The notes beneath the pieces were generated by a model, which saw only the letters and a program-made list of their open reading frames with translations, had not been told where the DNA came from and did not search any database. This document shows, in pieces, positions 1-9,449 of a stretch of 64,000 bases of DNA. Position numbers and translations under genes: made by a program. The first letter of the stretch is position 1. Every line of letters begins with the position of its first letter. The stretch comes from Hymenobacter fodinae (GTDB taxonomy: Bacteria > Bacteroidota > Bacteroidia > Cytophagales > Hymenobacteraceae), in NCBI RefSeq assembly GCF_004745825.1, contig NZ_SRLA01000003.1:1-64000 (forward strand), in the 5' to 3' direction.

Positions 1-74
1 CTCGTTCGAAGAAGGCACTGTGACTACTCGGTTAGCAGTCGGTGGCTGGCGTTTGCCGCGCTTCCAAGCGAAGC

Positions 75-480
75 GGGCGACAAAGGTAAGCCGGTATTTT
101 CACTTGGCCAACTTTTTCGGTGAAAAACTTTCTCACTTTTTGTTGGACTCACTCGCTTCCGGTTGAAGTGGGCTGCAAAGATACTGCTTTGTTTTCTTCG
201 TTTGCAACCCCGAAGGCAAAAAAACTTTTTCGCTTTCGGTGTTTCCCGCGCCCTGGGCCACTTTCTGGCCGGAAGCGGGGTGCAAAGGTAAGAAGCTTTT
301 TTGAACCAGCAAGCGAGAAGCAAAAAACTTTTTTTCTGTCTCATGTACCTCGGCGCTTCCGGCTGAAGCGGGGTGCAAAGGTACGCAGAGCGTTTCTGCT
401 TTTCCTAGTGCGCCGCGCAACTTTTTCTGCGCCCGGTTCGTAGCCCGCCTCCGTTTGATTTGGGAGTGCAAAAGTCAGCC
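75..480 (-). promoter_or_regulatory. Tandem leftward promoter array
   Basis: The segment is made of degenerate units of about 93-107 bp. Each contains a poly-A/T tract, a GCTTC...GAAGC type inverted repeat and, read on the minus strand, a -7 box. TACCTTTG or TATCTTTG occur at 81-88, 176-183, 283-290 and 376-383, and a weaker GACTTTTG at 469-476. Three boxes have a TTG 19-21 nt upstream, matching the Bacteroidota -33/-7 promoter. All point left, out of the window. Tandem strong promoters are typical of rRNA operons, so an rRNA operon beyond position 1 is the likely target, but no rRNA is visible here. Confidence 0.6.
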
Positions 481-1074
481 TTTCATTTCGCTTTTGCAAG
501 CCTAATAGAGAAAATTTCAGGTGCCGTAGGATGCGTCTAGCCCCCTCCTTCTCTCCGTAGGCTGTGGCATAACTACTTACGTAGGGCAGTTGGTTTACTG
601 AGAGATGAAAAACTTGTAGATTCCTCTTGGGGAACGTCAGTATAGGCTAAGCTTACTATAGAATAGGTGTATCATGATACCTATACCCTTAACCTTGTAG
701 TAAGAACCAACTATGCTCACAAACCAGATCACTGTTGTCTTACATGAAGGTATACCAGAGCTTAAGCTATCAACTCACCTTAGTTGTATAAGGTAATGCT
801 GGAACCTATTCATATTTATGAAGACAGCATATCGTTTTGAACTCACAGCAAGCTCATGGGTAACGCATTTATCTATACTACACCAGAATTAGTAGGTGGA
901 TAAGTTGAAATACGGCTCTGCTGGTTTTCCAGTGTTAACTTTGCAGAAGGGAAGTTCATTCATTTCACCTGTTAGACTCCTTAATAAGGAGTGATCAACT
1001 GAATTAATACCTGTCACTTGTTGGTTATGGCCTAGCTGTTTTGTGAGGCTGTAAGGAAAGAGGCAGTAACATTT
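481..1074. other. Gap without a recognisable gene
   Basis: No credible reading frame is seen; the only long frame, on the minus strand at 889-1362, overlaps mtaB antisense. An exact 12-bp palindrome (GTATCATGATAC, 669-680) sits inside a larger near-palindrome (663-684) that becomes perfect if two bases are removed. It may be an operator, but nothing ties it to a gene. The last part must hold the mtaB leader. Confidence 0.4.
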
Positions 1075-2415
1075 ATGGAAAAAAGGAAAGTTGCCTTTTA
1101 TACATTGGGCTGTAAGCTCAACTTCTCTGAGACTTCTGCGATAGGTCGGCAGTTTGAGGAGCATGGCTTCGAGAAGGCGGCTTTCGAGGAAGCGGCAGAT
1201 ATCTACGTTATTAATACTTGCTCTGTGACGGATCATGCAGATCGCAAGTGTCGTAAAGTGGTAAAGGAAGCGCTTAAGCATAATCCGGAAGCGTTTGTGG
1301 CTATAGTTGGCTGCTACGCCCAGCTTAAGCCACAGGAAATTGCTGAAATACCAGGTGTGCATGCTGTACTAGGAGCAGCGGAGAAATTTCAGCTTGTAGA
1401 GACGTTGGCCGGATTTCAAAAACCCGCGGCCGGCCAACCGGGTCAAGTGTACGCCTCCCCTATCAGCGAAGCGACGGAATTTCATGCAGCGCATAGCTAT
1501 GGCGACCGGACTCGCACTTTTTTAAAAGTGCAGGATGGTTGCGATTACTCATGCTCTTTTTGCACCATCCCACTAGCTCGGGGTAATAGCCGCTCAGATT
1601 CTGTGCAGAGCGTAGTAGACCGCGTGCAAAAACTGGCAGAGACAGGGGTTAAGGAAATAGTGCTGACTGGTGTAAACCTCGGTGACTTTGGCCTGCAAGG
1701 ACCTGAACGCGAAAGAAAAGAAAACTTCTATGACCTAGTGCGGGCCCTGGATGAGGTAGAAGGCATTGAGCGTTTCCGCATCAGCAGCTGCGAGCCAAAC
1801 TTGCTATCTGATGAGATAATCCGGTTTGTGGCTCAGTCTAAGCGGTTTATGCCTCACTTCCACATTCCGCTACAATCAGGGTCTAATAAGATTCTTGGGT
1901 TGATGCGCCGCCGCTACCGCCGAGAACTCTATGCGGAGCGGGTTAAGCTTATCAAGGAAGTTATGCCCCATGCTTGCATCGGGGTAGATGTCATTGTTGG
2001 GTTCCCAGGAGAGACTAATGAGGAGTTTCTAACTACTTATCAATTTTTAAATGAGCTGGACGTAAGTTACCTACATGTCTTCCCGTATTCAGAGCGAGAA
2101 AATACTCTGGCTCCTACCCTACCAGGCCGCGTTCAGGACCGCCACCGCCATGAGCGCACAACCCAACTACGGAGCTTATCAGAAAAAAAGAAGCGGTACT
2201 TCTATGAGCAGCACGTTGGCTTAGAAACCATTGTGCTGTTTGAGGATGATGTGACTAATGGTCAAATGGAAGGCTTTACACCTAATTATATTCGGGTGAC
2301 GGCTAAGTACGACCCGTTGCTGGTAGGTGAGTTAAAATATCTACGCTTAAGCACTTTAAACCCGCAGAACTTAATGGAAGCGGAGGAAATAGGCCTAGAG
2401 GTTTTTCAGCATTAG
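1075..2415 (+). CDS. mtaB: tRNA threonylcarbamoyladenosine methylthiotransferase MtaB
   Basis: Radical-SAM enzyme that adds a methylthio group to t6A at position 37 of tRNA to give ms2t6A. The 446 residues match the family length. The N-terminal UPF0004 domain has its three cluster cysteines at C13 (GCKLNFSE), C49 (NTCSVTDH) and C80 (GCYAQL). The radical-SAM motif CxxxCxxC is at C156, C160 and C163 (CDYSCSFC), and a TRAM-like tail follows. The SVTDHADRKCR run after the second cysteine is typical of MtaB rather than MiaB, and a separate MiaB is present at 20.6 kb. The gene is monocistronic and ends at a strong hairpin. Confidence 0.93.
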   Translation: MEKRKVAFYTLGCKLNFSETSAIGRQFEEHGFEKAAFEEAADIYVINTCSVTDHADRKCRKVVKEALKHNPEAFVAIVGCYAQLKPQEIAEIPGVHAVLGAAEKFQLVETLAGFQKPAAGQPGQVYASPISEATEFHAAHSYGDRTRTFLKVQDGCDYSCSFCTIPLARGNSRSDSVQSVVDRVQKLAETGVKEIVLTGVNLGDFGLQGPERERKENFYDLVRALDEVEGIERFRISSCEPNLLSDEIIRFVAQSKRFMPHFHIPLQSGSNKILGLMRRRYRRELYAERVKLIKEVMPHACIGVDVIVGFPGETNEEFLTTYQFLNELDVSYLHVFPYSERENTLAPTLPGRVQDRHRHERTTQLRSLSEKKKRYFYEQHVGLETIVLFEDDVTNGQMEGFTPNYIRVTAKYDPLLVGELKYLRLSTLNPQNLMEAEEIGLEVFQH

Positions 2416-2427
2416 CTCTTTATATAT

Positions 2428-2486
2428 CTTAAAAAGCAACGGGCCCCGACTCCTATAGTAGGAGTCGGGGCCCGTTGCTTTTTAAG
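2428..2486. terminator. Bidirectional terminator, 28-bp perfect arms
   Basis: Perfect inverted repeat, arms 2428-2455 and 2459-2486 with a 3-nt loop. A GC-rich core is flanked by A5 on one side and T5 on the other, so it can stop transcription from both sides. It sits 12 bp after the mtaB stop and 21 bp after the end of the convergent HTH gene. Confidence 0.9.
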
Positions 2487-2507
2487 ATGCTGCAAAACAC
2501 TTACTGA

Positions 2508-3122
2508 CTAGCGAGCGAGTTGACGCTGCATGAGATCCATCATTTGCTGCATAAGACGCTGCTGTTCCTGCATATGTTGATTGCGAAGTTCAGCCATGGC
2601 TAATTGATGAGCCATTTGTTGTGTGTAAAGAGCCGTTTGCCAGCTTGTATCTGGGGCGGAAGTTACTGCTGCTGGAGCTACAGGATCGGGGATGGTCGGA
2701 GAGGGAGCAGTAATTTGAGCGACGTGTGTTGCTGCTGATGGCTCCGCCACTGGCTCAGGCGCTGGTACCTCTGCACTGCTAATAGAAGATGGTGCTGGCG
2801 GAGTTGCAACAGATGTAGTACGAAGTGGGGCCGACTCTGCTCTTATTTCCGTTTTAGCCGACTGGCCTACAGGATCAGGAGGCGTTGCATCAGAAGTAGT
2901 AAACATAGAGCCAGCACCTTGCAATAACCAATCTTTTGATACATTTGGATATACTTCAAAAACCTTACACAAAAGGTCATAACCAGGCTTATTTCGCTCA
3001 TCCACAAGGTGTTGTATCACGGTAGCAGTTTTATCCAACGATATAGCAAATGCATTTTTGGATATACCTAATTGTGATATTAACTGCGAGAAGCGTTGTC
3101 CGACTGTTGTGTTACTCGTCAT
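2508..3122 (-). CDS. HTH (XRE-like) protein with Pro/Ala linker and Gln-rich tail
   Basis: 204-residue protein. Residues about 1-75 look like a lambda-repressor/XRE helix-turn-helix (VGQRFSQLISQLGISKNAFA, then a second helix and a VSKDWLLQGAGSMF ending common in Bacteroidota regulators). A long Pro/Ala/Thr-rich linker follows, then a Gln/Met-rich helix of about 50 residues likely to oligomerise. I start at the ATG at 3122, which has a GGAGG 5 nt upstream and begins the HTH homology; the frame is open 48 nt further upstream. It is a probable DNA-binding regulator with unknown target. It is followed by AT-richer DNA, so it may be acquired. Confidence 0.7.
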   Translation of the reverse strand: MTSNTTVGQRFSQLISQLGISKNAFAISLDKTATVIQHLVDERNKPGYDLLCKVFEVYPNVSKDWLLQGAGSMFTTSDATPPDPVGQSAKTEIRAESAPLRTTSVATPPAPSSISSAEVPAPEPVAEPSAATHVAQITAPSPTIPDPVAPAAVTSAPDTSWQTALYTQQMAHQLAMAELRNQHMQEQQRLMQQMMDLMQRQLAR

Positions 3123-3938
3123 AAATCCTCCATGTTCAATACCCAAATGTATATAAAATACATGACTCAAACTTATGTATGCCTTTTTTTGATTTGCGGT
3201 GACTTCACTTTAGATCTAATAGCCTCTCTATTTTATTGGAGCCAGGAAAAACTATGGCTTACCATTCTACACGCTCGTAGAATGGGAAAGAGTTCTACAA
3301 GTCATAGCAATGTTAACTAAGACCTGCGGCTAAGAGAGATGCTTCTGTGCAGGCAGACCTTCCGCGAATTATGTAACTGCCCGGAATCAAGCTATGGCAG
3401 CAAATAGATTCATGATACCTCATGCTGTTTTTACAGCTCCGTAGGTACCAGTTAATGAAGCAAAGAGTTTACCCTGGTAATCCAGGGCTCACAGCAAGTA
3501 AGCAGCTATAATTAGAAATACCTCAAGTGTGAGGCTAGCTTTCAATGACATTTATTGATGATTTTATCCTTTTCTCAAATTGTGTGCTGCTTAAGCTAAA
3601 ACTGAGTTCTTGCCCGACGTTTATTTATGCCTTTGGATAATCACCCTTGAAAAGCTGAAACACCTGTATAGATTGACGCTGAAAACGGACAGCTAAAAGA
3701 ACTGTCAGGCTGCTAGAATGCTGTTGAGTGAATACTCCAGTTAGCTGTTTTAATTAATCCTGTGCCGCAAATAAATCAGGGGGCCGCTATAGCACGCTAT
3801 AATCCCCAGATAAAATAATAACTCGTCAGACTCCTAGGAGCTGCTAGTAGTGTTGAAGGTATGCCTTTTAACAAGAGGAGAGAAAGGCAAGCCATATGGC
3901 CCCCATACTTGTTGGCAGACTACTCCCCTACTGACTTG
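3123..3938. other. 816-bp gap, AT-richer, no gene seen
   Basis: No frame with convincing protein features is present; a 74-codon frame at 3096-3320 overlaps the HTH gene start antisense and looks random. I see no tRNA, repeat or terminator. Base composition is more AT-rich than neighbouring genes, consistent with decayed or foreign DNA. Confidence 0.4.
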
Positions 3939-5177
3939 CTATTCGTAACGCAATGACTCAATTGGGTCGAGGCCGGCGGCTTTACTGGCGGGATAATAGC
4001 CCGATATTAAGCCCACAGTTACGCAGATAACCAAGCCTACCATCATCCACAACCACGGCACAATAAAAGCGCCGCTGCCCACCAGCGCTGACACGCCGTT
4101 GCCCATTCCTACACCAAGCACAATCCCGAGAGTACCGCCCATTACACAGATAACAATGGCTTCAATCAGAAACTGTTGCCGGATCTGAAGGGAAGTAGCC
4201 CCAAGGGCTTTACGTATTCCAATTTCGCGGGTGCGCTCTGTTACGGATACCATCATGATATTCATGAGGGCAATACTTGCTCCAAGCAGTGTGATAAAGC
4301 CTACTAGGAAGCCCCCAATCCGCAGGTTTCCCGAAAGTGAATCGAGTTTACCAGCCAGAGAGTCGCTGCGCTCCACCTCAAAACTATCCTCCTGGCCTAG
4401 GGCATCGTGACGCACTGAGCGCATAATGCCCGTTGCTTCTCCCGTGATGTAATTCAGCATATCGGGATTAAGCGTAGCGGTTTTGATATCGTAGGTTAGT
4501 GCCCGCTGACGTGGGAGCTGGTTGCCCGTTTCCAGCGGAATGAGAACAAGCCGGTCGGCGCCGCCCCCACCCATGGTGCTACCACTTTTTTCCAACTGGC
4601 CTACAACCAAAAAACGGCGGCCTAGCATATACACATATTTATCAATCGGGCTTTGATTGGGAAAAAGCTTGTCTTTGACTTCTGCTCCGACAATGGCCAC
4701 ATTGGTGCCGCTTTCCAACTCAGACGCGGAGAAAGAACGGCCACTGGACAGGTTATAATTCTGAATCAGGAGGTAGTTTTCGTCTCCAGCCACCACTTGC
4801 ATATTGGGGTTAGTTTTCTCTCCATTTGCCTTTACCTCAACCGCTCCCGCAATAAATGTAGAGATGCCCACCTTGGCTTCGTCTCCCACGCGCTGCTTGT
4901 ACTGCCGGGCTTGCAAGTAGGTAAGAGCCGGATACGTTTTTTGCTGAACGCCACCGCGCCGCGACCGGTTATTGTATCCCTTGGCTTTGATTTCAAATGA
5001 GTTGGCCCCGAGACTGGCAAACGTCTGGTTCAGGGAAGCTTTGATAGCATCAATAGCAGTGAGAATGCCCACTAACGACATAATGCCAATGCTCACAATA
5101 AGCGCCGTAAGGATGGTACGCAGCAGATTACTATTAATGGAGCGAAACGCCTCTTTGATGTTTTCCAGCAGATGCAT
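3939..5177 (-). CDS. MacB/FtsX-type ABC transporter permease
   Basis: 412-residue inner-membrane permease with four membrane segments. An N-terminal helix (about residues 18-40) is followed by a MacB-like periplasmic domain (about 45-270). The C-terminal FtsX region has three helices, with the family signature [15 protein letters not shown] around residue 312 and the ending [20 protein letters not shown]. Such permeases partner an ATPase and a membrane-fusion protein, and neither is adjacent here, so the partner is encoded elsewhere. The substrate is unknown: lipoprotein, peptide or drug export are all possible for the family. It is transcribed alone, divergently from the next gene. Confidence 0.85.
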   Translation of the reverse strand: MHLLENIKEAFRSINSNLLRTILTALIVSIGIMSLVGILTAIDAIKASLNQTFASLGANSFEIKAKGYNNRSRRGGVQQKTYPALTYLQARQYKQRVGDEAKVGISTFIAGAVEVKANGEKTNPNMQVVAGDENYLLIQNYNLSSGRSFSASELESGTNVAIVGAEVKDKLFPNQSPIDKYVYMLGRRFLVVGQLEKSGSTMGGGGADRLVLIPLETGNQLPRQRALTYDIKTATLNPDMLNYITGEATGIMRSVRHDALGQEDSFEVERSDSLAGKLDSLSGNLRIGGFLVGFITLLGASIALMNIMMVSVTERTREIGIRKALGATSLQIRQQFLIEAIVICVMGGTLGIVLGVGMGNGVSALVGSGAFIVPWLWMMVGLVICVTVGLISGYYPASKAAGLDPIESLRYE

Positions 5178-5407
5178 AACGACGGCAGCAAACGGATAAA
5201 GCCAAGGCGATTCAACCGCCTAACCTGCTCAGCGGGGCATTTGGCCGCCGTGGCAGGTCTCGCAAGGTAGGCGGTTTGCGCTAAACTCCCAGCCGCTTTC
5301 GTTACCTTTAAATCAAGACGCGACTTTGCTCTTAGGTCGCTGTACTTTGGCTGACGAGGTAGTTGCTGAACTACCGCAAGGCCATCATCCTTTACGCCGG
5401 AATTTCT

Positions 5408-6685
5408 ATGTACCTCTCGCGTCTGTTTGCTGTATTGCTGCTGCTGGCGGGCTGCCTAGGCCTCCCTACCCTGGCTCGCGCCAATCATATTCTTATTCCG
5501 ATGGATGCCAACCAGAAGGAGCACCTCAAGGCATACGGGGTGGCCTACTGGCTGCTGGGCAAGCAGGTGGAGGTAGATTGGCTGCTGAATTACCGGGGCG
5601 GCGCCTTTGCGTGTGATGTAGTGCCAGGAGCTGAAAATGAATTGGCTGTGCGGGGCGTCACCTATCAGGTAATTAGCGAGGCACAGTACACTTCCATTCT
5701 CTCCGAAATAGCGGAGCCAAACGCCAACATGGACGTGATGAAGCTGGAGAAGGTGCCCAAGATTGCGGTATATACGCCCAAGGGCAAGCAGCCCTGGGAC
5801 GATGCTGTGACCATGGTGCTGACCTACGCTGAAATTCCGTACACCCAGATCTACGATGACGAGGTGTTGCGCGGCGACCTACCTAAGTATGACTGGCTGC
5901 ACCTGCACCACGAGGACTTTACGGGGGAATACGGGAAATTTTATCGCAATTACCGCTACCGGCCGTGGTATCAGCAGCAGCAGCGCGATTCTGAGGCAGC
6001 CGCCAAACGCAATGGCTTTGCTAAAGTAAGCCAGATGAAAGGCGCCGTGACGGTGAAAATGCAGGAATTTATTGCGGGCGGCGGCTTCATGTTCGCCATG
6101 TGCTCCGCCACCGACTCGTATGATATTGCGTTAGCTGGCCTAGGCCTAGATATGGTGGCTGAAATGTATGACGGCGACCCGGCCGACCCGCAGGCCCAGC
6201 AGAAGCTGAATTTTAACCGCACGCTGGCATTCCAGAACTTTCAACTGGAGCGCGACCCACTGGAATACGAATACTCCAACATTGACATGCAGCCCGCCGA
6301 ACGTGGCGTGTATGAAGACAACGATTATTTCCAGTTGTTCTCCTTCTCGGCTAAGTACGACCCAGTGCCTACCATGCTCACGCAAAACCACGAGCGCACT
6401 ATTAAAGGCTTTATGGGCCAGACTACAGCCTTTCGCAAAAGCTTAATTAAGCCCGATGTGGTAGTGATGGGAGACAACAAGGCTTCGGGCGAAGTCCGCT
6501 ACATGCATGGCACTCTAGGCAAAGGAACCTGGACATTTTATGGGGGACACGACCCAGAAGATTATCAACACATGGTAGAGGAAGAGCCCACCGACTTGGC
6601 CCTCCACCCTAACTCGCCGGGCTATCGTCTGATTCTGAATAACATCCTCTTTCCGGCGGCCAAAAAGAAAAAGCAAAAGACCTAG
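5408..6685 (+). CDS. Secreted protein of the Bacteroidota 'asparagine synthetase B' type
   Basis: Starts at ATG 5408 with a clear signal peptide (MYLSRLFAVLLLLAGCLG...ARA). A TTG at 5363 is in frame but would put extra residues before the signal. The mature part opens ILIPMDANQKEHLKAYG and contains VDWLLNYRGG, the hallmark of a conserved Bacteroidota family that databases call asparagine synthetase B. I see no N-terminal catalytic cysteine of a glutaminase and no ATP-pyrophosphatase SGGxDS motif, and the protein is exported, so the name looks unreliable. About 425 residues. A TACTTTG promoter-like element at 5343 precedes it. Confidence 0.75.
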   Translation: MYLSRLFAVLLLLAGCLGLPTLARANHILIPMDANQKEHLKAYGVAYWLLGKQVEVDWLLNYRGGAFACDVVPGAENELAVRGVTYQVISEAQYTSILSEIAEPNANMDVMKLEKVPKIAVYTPKGKQPWDDAVTMVLTYAEIPYTQIYDDEVLRGDLPKYDWLHLHHEDFTGEYGKFYRNYRYRPWYQQQQRDSEAAAKRNGFAKVSQMKGAVTVKMQEFIAGGGFMFAMCSATDSYDIALAGLGLDMVAEMYDGDPADPQAQQKLNFNRTLAFQNFQLERDPLEYEYSNIDMQPAERGVYEDNDYFQLFSFSAKYDPVPTMLTQNHERTIKGFMGQTTAFRKSLIKPDVVVMGDNKASGEVRYMHGTLGKGTWTFYGGHDPEDYQHMVEEEPTDLALHPNSPGYRLILNNILFPAAKKKKQKT

Positions 6686-6711
6686 GCCACTTCAGCCGCT
6701 GCTGTTCCCAG

Positions 6712-6744
6712 AAAAAAGCCTCTTCACACGTGAAGGGGCTTTTT
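6712..6744. terminator. Bidirectional terminator
   Basis: A-rich/T-rich flanked hairpin (AAAAAGCC...GGCTTTTT) with the central CTTCAC/GTGAAG stem. It lies between the convergent ends of the secreted protein gene and the gene at 6753. Confidence 0.85.
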
Positions 6745-6752
6745 GCTAAAAC

Positions 6753-7214
6753 TTACTTGGTGAGCTGAACGATTTGGCGCGGTAATGCAGGCAGGTCGGT
6801 GGTCTTTTCCGGGTCCATATCCATTGTCAGCTCTACCATTACGGGCTGCCCTTTGGCCACACCGTAGGCAATCAGTTCGTAGGTCATACCGGTTTCTGAG
6901 GGGTAGCTCAATCGAAAGCCTTTGGCGGCCTGGCCTAGAATGAGACACTCTAGCGGCTGCCGTTCAGTGTGCTTGTGCTTTTTTTCAATTTGGCGCACAA
7001 ACTGCTCGGGAAAGTCAGTAAGCATCTTGTAGTCTAGATACATCCACGTCATTTGGTATCCTTCGCAGCGCACTTGGTACTTAGAATCGGGTGTGCAGCC
7101 TGCAGGAGTGGGAATATCCATTCCGCAAAAATTGATGCTGTTACTAGGTGTTTCTGCTTGACCAAGGGCTAGCATAGGCACACTTAGCAAGCTAAGGAGT
7201 AGCAGTTTTTTCAT
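6753..7214 (-). CDS. Small secreted protein, unknown function
   Basis: 153 residues with an N-terminal signal peptide (MKKLLLLSLLSVPMLALGQA). The mature part contains three cysteines spaced over about 75 residues (NFCGMD, PAGCTPD, VRCEGYQ) and a later LECLILG. No family recognised. It sits between convergent and divergent neighbours as a single gene. A small frame overlapping its start (7192-7392) is not convincing. Confidence 0.65.
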   Translation of the reverse strand: MKKLLLLSLLSVPMLALGQAETPSNSINFCGMDIPTPAGCTPDSKYQVRCEGYQMTWMYLDYKMLTDFPEQFVRQIEKKHKHTERQPLECLILGQAAKGFRLSYPSETGMTYELIAYGVAKGQPVMVELTMDMDPEKTTDLPALPRQIVQLTK

Positions 7215-7475
7215 GTAGGCACAGGCAAGGAAGGAGGGCTAATATAGTAAGGCTTTGCGGGGGCAGCCCAATCGGCGCGTAATATTCCCATGTAATACCC
7301 TGCTGGCATGAGCGAAGGGACTCATGGTGTATTTGTTCTGCTACGGCATTATCCAAGCGCCGCGGAAATACGTTAGTACAATAATCTGCCACGGTAGGCT
7401 TTACTACAGTAGCCCTGCTACTGGCCTACACTGACGCTGCTTTTCCGGATTCTGTCACGAACGCCCTGCCTCTGC

Positions 7476-9356
7476 ATGAACGCTGATCATCCTAACTATG
7501 GCCTTTCTACCAGCACAACCGAGAATGTGCGGGCTGCTGAACCCATTACCAACCCCCTGCCCCGCGCTGTACTGCGCATGAACAACTACTTGCTGTTAGA
7601 CGGCGAGTGGCGTTTTGCTATCGATAATGAGGACGTGGGTATTGATCAAAACTGGGCGCTAGGCCACACCTACGAGAAAACTGCCTCGTGGCCTGGCTCG
7701 GTAGAAGAGCACATTGCAGAGGCAAAAGGCTTATGCACGCCTTCAAGTTGGCATGATAAAGTAGTGGTGTGGTATGAGCGCGAGTTTACGTTGCCAGCCC
7801 TCGATAAGGAGGAAGGCCGCTCTATGCTGCAAATCACGTTTGGCGCCTGCGGCTACGAAACCCGGGTGTGGCTGAACGGCACGCTCCTGAGCACAATTGA
7901 GGGCGAAGACGTGCATTATGGTGAGTATACGTCTTTCACCTACGAGCTGCCCGAGGAGCTGCTACACCTCTCCAACCGCCTCACCGTTCGCATAGCCGAC
8001 ACAATGGACGCCGAAACTCCGCGCGGCAAGCAAGAGTCGCACGTGTATAAGCGCGGGGGCATCTGGTACCAAACCTACACTGGGGCGGTCCGGAGTGTAT
8101 GGCTGGAAATGGTGGAACGCAACCGGTTACGCTCTAGAGTGGGTATAGTAAGCATAGTGGAAGACCACTTGGTGCGCTTTAACCTGACACTACGAATTCA
8201 TGACCCTGGCGCGTACACTATCCGGCTGCGGGTGTGCGAGCGAGGTGCCCCAGCTTCGGCAGAGCCCATTGCAACCTCCGACTTTCCACTGAACCTGCCG
8301 GCGGGCCAGATACATCAGCGGGTAGTGATGGAAGTACCCAATGCGCAACTCTGGTCGCCAGAGGCCCCTAATTTATACCGCCTGGAAGCGCAGCTGATAG
8401 ATTCAGACGGGTATGCCGCAGAAATTGAGGCGCACTTTGGCCTGCGTAAAATTGAAGCCCGGGGCCGGTACATCTACCTCAATAACGAGCCTACCTACCT
8501 CGATGGCATTCTGTATCAGCCAGGTACCGCTACTTATGAGGAAACCAAGCGCCACATGTACGCCATGAAGGAGCTGGGCTGCAACCTCGTGCGGGTGCAC
8601 ATTGCCGGCGTTGATCCACGGATTTACAACTTGGCCGATGAGCTAGGCTTATTGCTGTGGGTGGAAGTGCCCAGCCCTCACAGTTCTACCTCCCGCAGTC
8701 GAGCTAACCACCGGGCCGAGCTACTGCGCATGGTAGAACTCATCGAAACCCACCCCTCAGTGGTAATCTGGAGCTTGTACAATGAAGATTGGGGCGCTCA
8801 AGACATTGCGACCAACCAAGAGACCCGCCAGTACATTGTCGATATGTACCATTACATGCAGATCAAGTATCCGCAGTTTCTGGTAGTGGATAATGACGGC
8901 TGGCACCATATTTCCTGGGAGGGCCGCCTAAAATCTGACCTGCTCACGGCCCACCTCTATACGCCTGACCTGGGCCGCTGGCGGGAACTGCTCGACCGGT
9001 TAGTACACGGCGAGATGGAGGGTACCGCGGCGTTTCCACTGGTAGTTGGCGACCCGTTCTTCTACCGGCGTCAAGTACCGTTGCTGGTGAGCGAGTGGGG
9101 TGGCTTTGGCTTTTCCGATTACGGCGGGCCACAAGACGCCGAAGCCCGCACGACGAACATCCGTGCCTTCAAGCAAGAACTTCGGCGGCGCGATATTGCG
9201 GGCGACGTATATACCCAAGCCACCAATATTGAGGATGAACGTAACGGGCTGCTCGATTTTCAGACTGGCGAGCTAAGTGTACCGGCCGGCCTGCTCAACT
9301 CACGCAACCAGGAGCAAATAACCCCTACTGGGCTCGTAGGCCAGCCCGCTACCTGA
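7476..9356 (+). CDS. Glycoside hydrolase family 2 (beta-galactosidase/beta-glucuronidase type)
   Basis: 626 residues. An N-terminal jelly-roll sugar-binding domain (LLDGEWRFAID, then a typical VWLNG and YGGxxxxYE-like region) is followed by an immunoglobulin-like domain and a TIM barrel. The barrel shows the clan A pair: WSLYNEDWG with the acid/base Glu near residue 436, and LLVSEWGGFG with the nucleophile Glu near 539. No signal peptide is seen, so it is probably cytoplasmic, acting on imported oligosaccharides. The exact sugar cannot be told from sequence. Upstream DNA to 7215 carries no gene I can support. Confidence 0.88.
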   Translation: MNADHPNYGLSTSTTENVRAAEPITNPLPRAVLRMNNYLLLDGEWRFAIDNEDVGIDQNWALGHTYEKTASWPGSVEEHIAEAKGLCTPSSWHDKVVVWYEREFTLPALDKEEGRSMLQITFGACGYETRVWLNGTLLSTIEGEDVHYGEYTSFTYELPEELLHLSNRLTVRIADTMDAETPRGKQESHVYKRGGIWYQTYTGAVRSVWLEMVERNRLRSRVGIVSIVEDHLVRFNLTLRIHDPGAYTIRLRVCERGAPASAEPIATSDFPLNLPAGQIHQRVVMEVPNAQLWSPEAPNLYRLEAQLIDSDGYAAEIEAHFGLRKIEARGRYIYLNNEPTYLDGILYQPGTATYEETKRHMYAMKELGCNLVRVHIAGVDPRIYNLADELGLLLWVEVPSPHSSTSRSRANHRAELLRMVELIETHPSVVIWSLYNEDWGAQDIATNQETRQYIVDMYHYMQIKYPQFLVVDNDGWHHISWEGRLKSDLLTAHLYTPDLGRWRELLDRLVHGEMEGTAAFPLVVGDPFFYRRQVPLLVSEWGGFGFSDYGGPQDAEARTTNIRAFKQELRRRDIAGDVYTQATNIEDERNGLLDFQTGELSVPAGLLNSRNQEQITPTGLVGQPAT

Positions 9357-9358
9357 TA

Positions 9359-9443
9359 GCTTCATTCCTTACATGACACCGGCCCCGGTCCTGCTCAAAA
9401 TCCAGAAGCAGAGCCGGGGCCGGTGTCATGTAAGGAATGAAGC
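9359..9443. terminator. Large bidirectional hairpin terminator
   Basis: Perfect 30-bp inverted repeat, arms 9359-9388 and 9414-9443, with a 25-nt loop that can fold again (CTGCT/AGCAG). It lies between the convergent GH2 and miaE genes and leaves 2 and 6 bp to the two stop codons. It lacks a long T-run, so it may work mainly as an mRNA 3'-end stabiliser. Confidence 0.75.
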
Positions 9444-9449
9444 AGTGGC

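Noticed and set aside
24..471. Overlapping open frames on both strands of the left edge
   Set aside because: They lie entirely within the promoter-repeat array and have no protein features; stop-free by composition only.
3096..3320. 74-codon frame in the gap beside the HTH gene
   Set aside because: Starts antisense inside the HTH gene and has random-looking composition.
7192..7392. 66-codon frame upstream of the secreted protein at 6753-7214
   Set aside because: Overlaps the start of the better gene in another frame and shows no signal, motif or ribosome site.
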